Assembly: GCA_934279105.1 (NCBI GenBank)
Contig: CAKQWR010000039.1
Location: 1 to 13,761, forward strand
DNA length: 13,761 nt
DNA from: an uncultured Oribacterium sp.
GTDB taxonomy: Bacteria > Bacillota > Clostridia > Lachnospirales > Lachnospiraceae
Direction of reading: 5' to 3'
The notes under the pieces are model-generated. The model searched no databases, was not told the origin of the DNA, and saw only the letters and a program-made list of their open reading frames with translations. Positions 13,621 to 13,761 of the stretch are shown here, piece after piece (the stretch's first letter is position 1; each line of letters begins with the position of its first letter). Made by a program: the position numbers and the translations under genes.

Positions 13621-13702
13621 AAAAGGGCCACAGGGCAGTCCCTGAAAGCACAGTACTGCGAGCTCGGAAGACTCTAAAATTGCCCCCCTAAGAACCAGTA
13701 GG

Positions 13703-13753
13703 CTCTCTGCAAACGACTGAGTTTTCTTCATGAAAACTCAGTGTTGCAGAGAG
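13703..13753. repeat. Long imperfect hairpin at the right edge
   Basis: CTCTCTGCAA (13703-13712) pairs with TTGCAGAGAG (13744-13753), and ACTGAGTTTTC (13716-13726) pairs with GAAAACTCAGT (13732-13742), around a TTCAT loop. The result is 21 base pairs with a small internal loop. No U-tract follows on either strand, so it is not an obvious terminator. It could be a repeat-element end, an RNA structure in the 3' region of the upstream gene, or part of a small RNA ending at the stem-loop at 13583-13620. Confidence 0.65.
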
Positions 13754-13761
13754 TGTTAAGG

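Noticed and set aside
13621..13761. An SRP RNA (ffs) gene next to ffh
   Set aside because: The conserved SRP RNA tetraloop and symmetric-loop sequences around the GGAAG...GCAGCC region are absent.

Overview
The window looks like a chromosomal segment from a mid-GC Firmicute of class Clostridia, probably family Lachnospiraceae. I infer this from gene order (ylxM-ffh-rpsP-khpA-rimM-trmD-rplS followed by lepB-rbgA-rnhB-yraN), strong AGGAGG-type ribosome binding sites, the RbgA start MTIQWYPGHM, a RecU-type resolvase, and the N-terminus of a tyrosine recombinase of a type I associate with this family. No rRNA, tRNA, CRISPR array or intact insertion sequence was seen. Every supported gene lies on the minus strand, so transcription runs from high to low coordinates.

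Layout in the direction of transcription. (a) 13761-13551: a non-coding block with a long imperfect hairpin, two adjacent 8-bp palindromes and a perfect 13-bp stem-loop. One arm of the last carries the TTGACA -35 box of the ylxM promoter. (b) 13550-9286: the SRP/ribosome cluster ylxM, ffh, rpsP, khpA, rimM, trmD and rplS, with a likely internal promoter before rpsP and another before rplS. A strong intrinsic terminator follows rplS. (c) 9211-6663: lepB, rbgA, rnhB and yraN, closely packed, with rbgA and rnhB overlapping. (d) 6619-1970: trpS with its own promoter, then recU (stop/start overlap TGATG), trkA and trkH. (e) 1969-1464: a 506-bp gene-free stretch with two large palindromes. (f) 1463-651: a monocistronic alpha/beta hydrolase with its own promoter and terminator. 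(g) 650-255: a gene-free, compositionally mixed region leading to a partial tyrosine recombinase that runs off the left edge.

How the genes work together: ffh (with its presumed regulator ylxM) and lepB serve protein export. rpsP, rplS, rimM, rbgA, khpA and trmD serve ribosome and tRNA maturation. rnhB, recU and perhaps yraN act on nucleic acids. trpS charges tRNA-Trp. trkA and trkH form a potassium uptake system. Most of the window is ordinary conserved core genome. I found no convincing new multi-gene system. The features most worth a second look are intergenic: the terminator/promoter palindrome before ylxM, the nested repeat at 1561-1632, the hairpin at 1827-1888, the hairpin-rich right edge, and the terminator that separates rplS from lepB. 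Several gene starts are placed downstream of the longest open frame because a good ribosome binding site and family-typical N-terminus mark an internal ATG.
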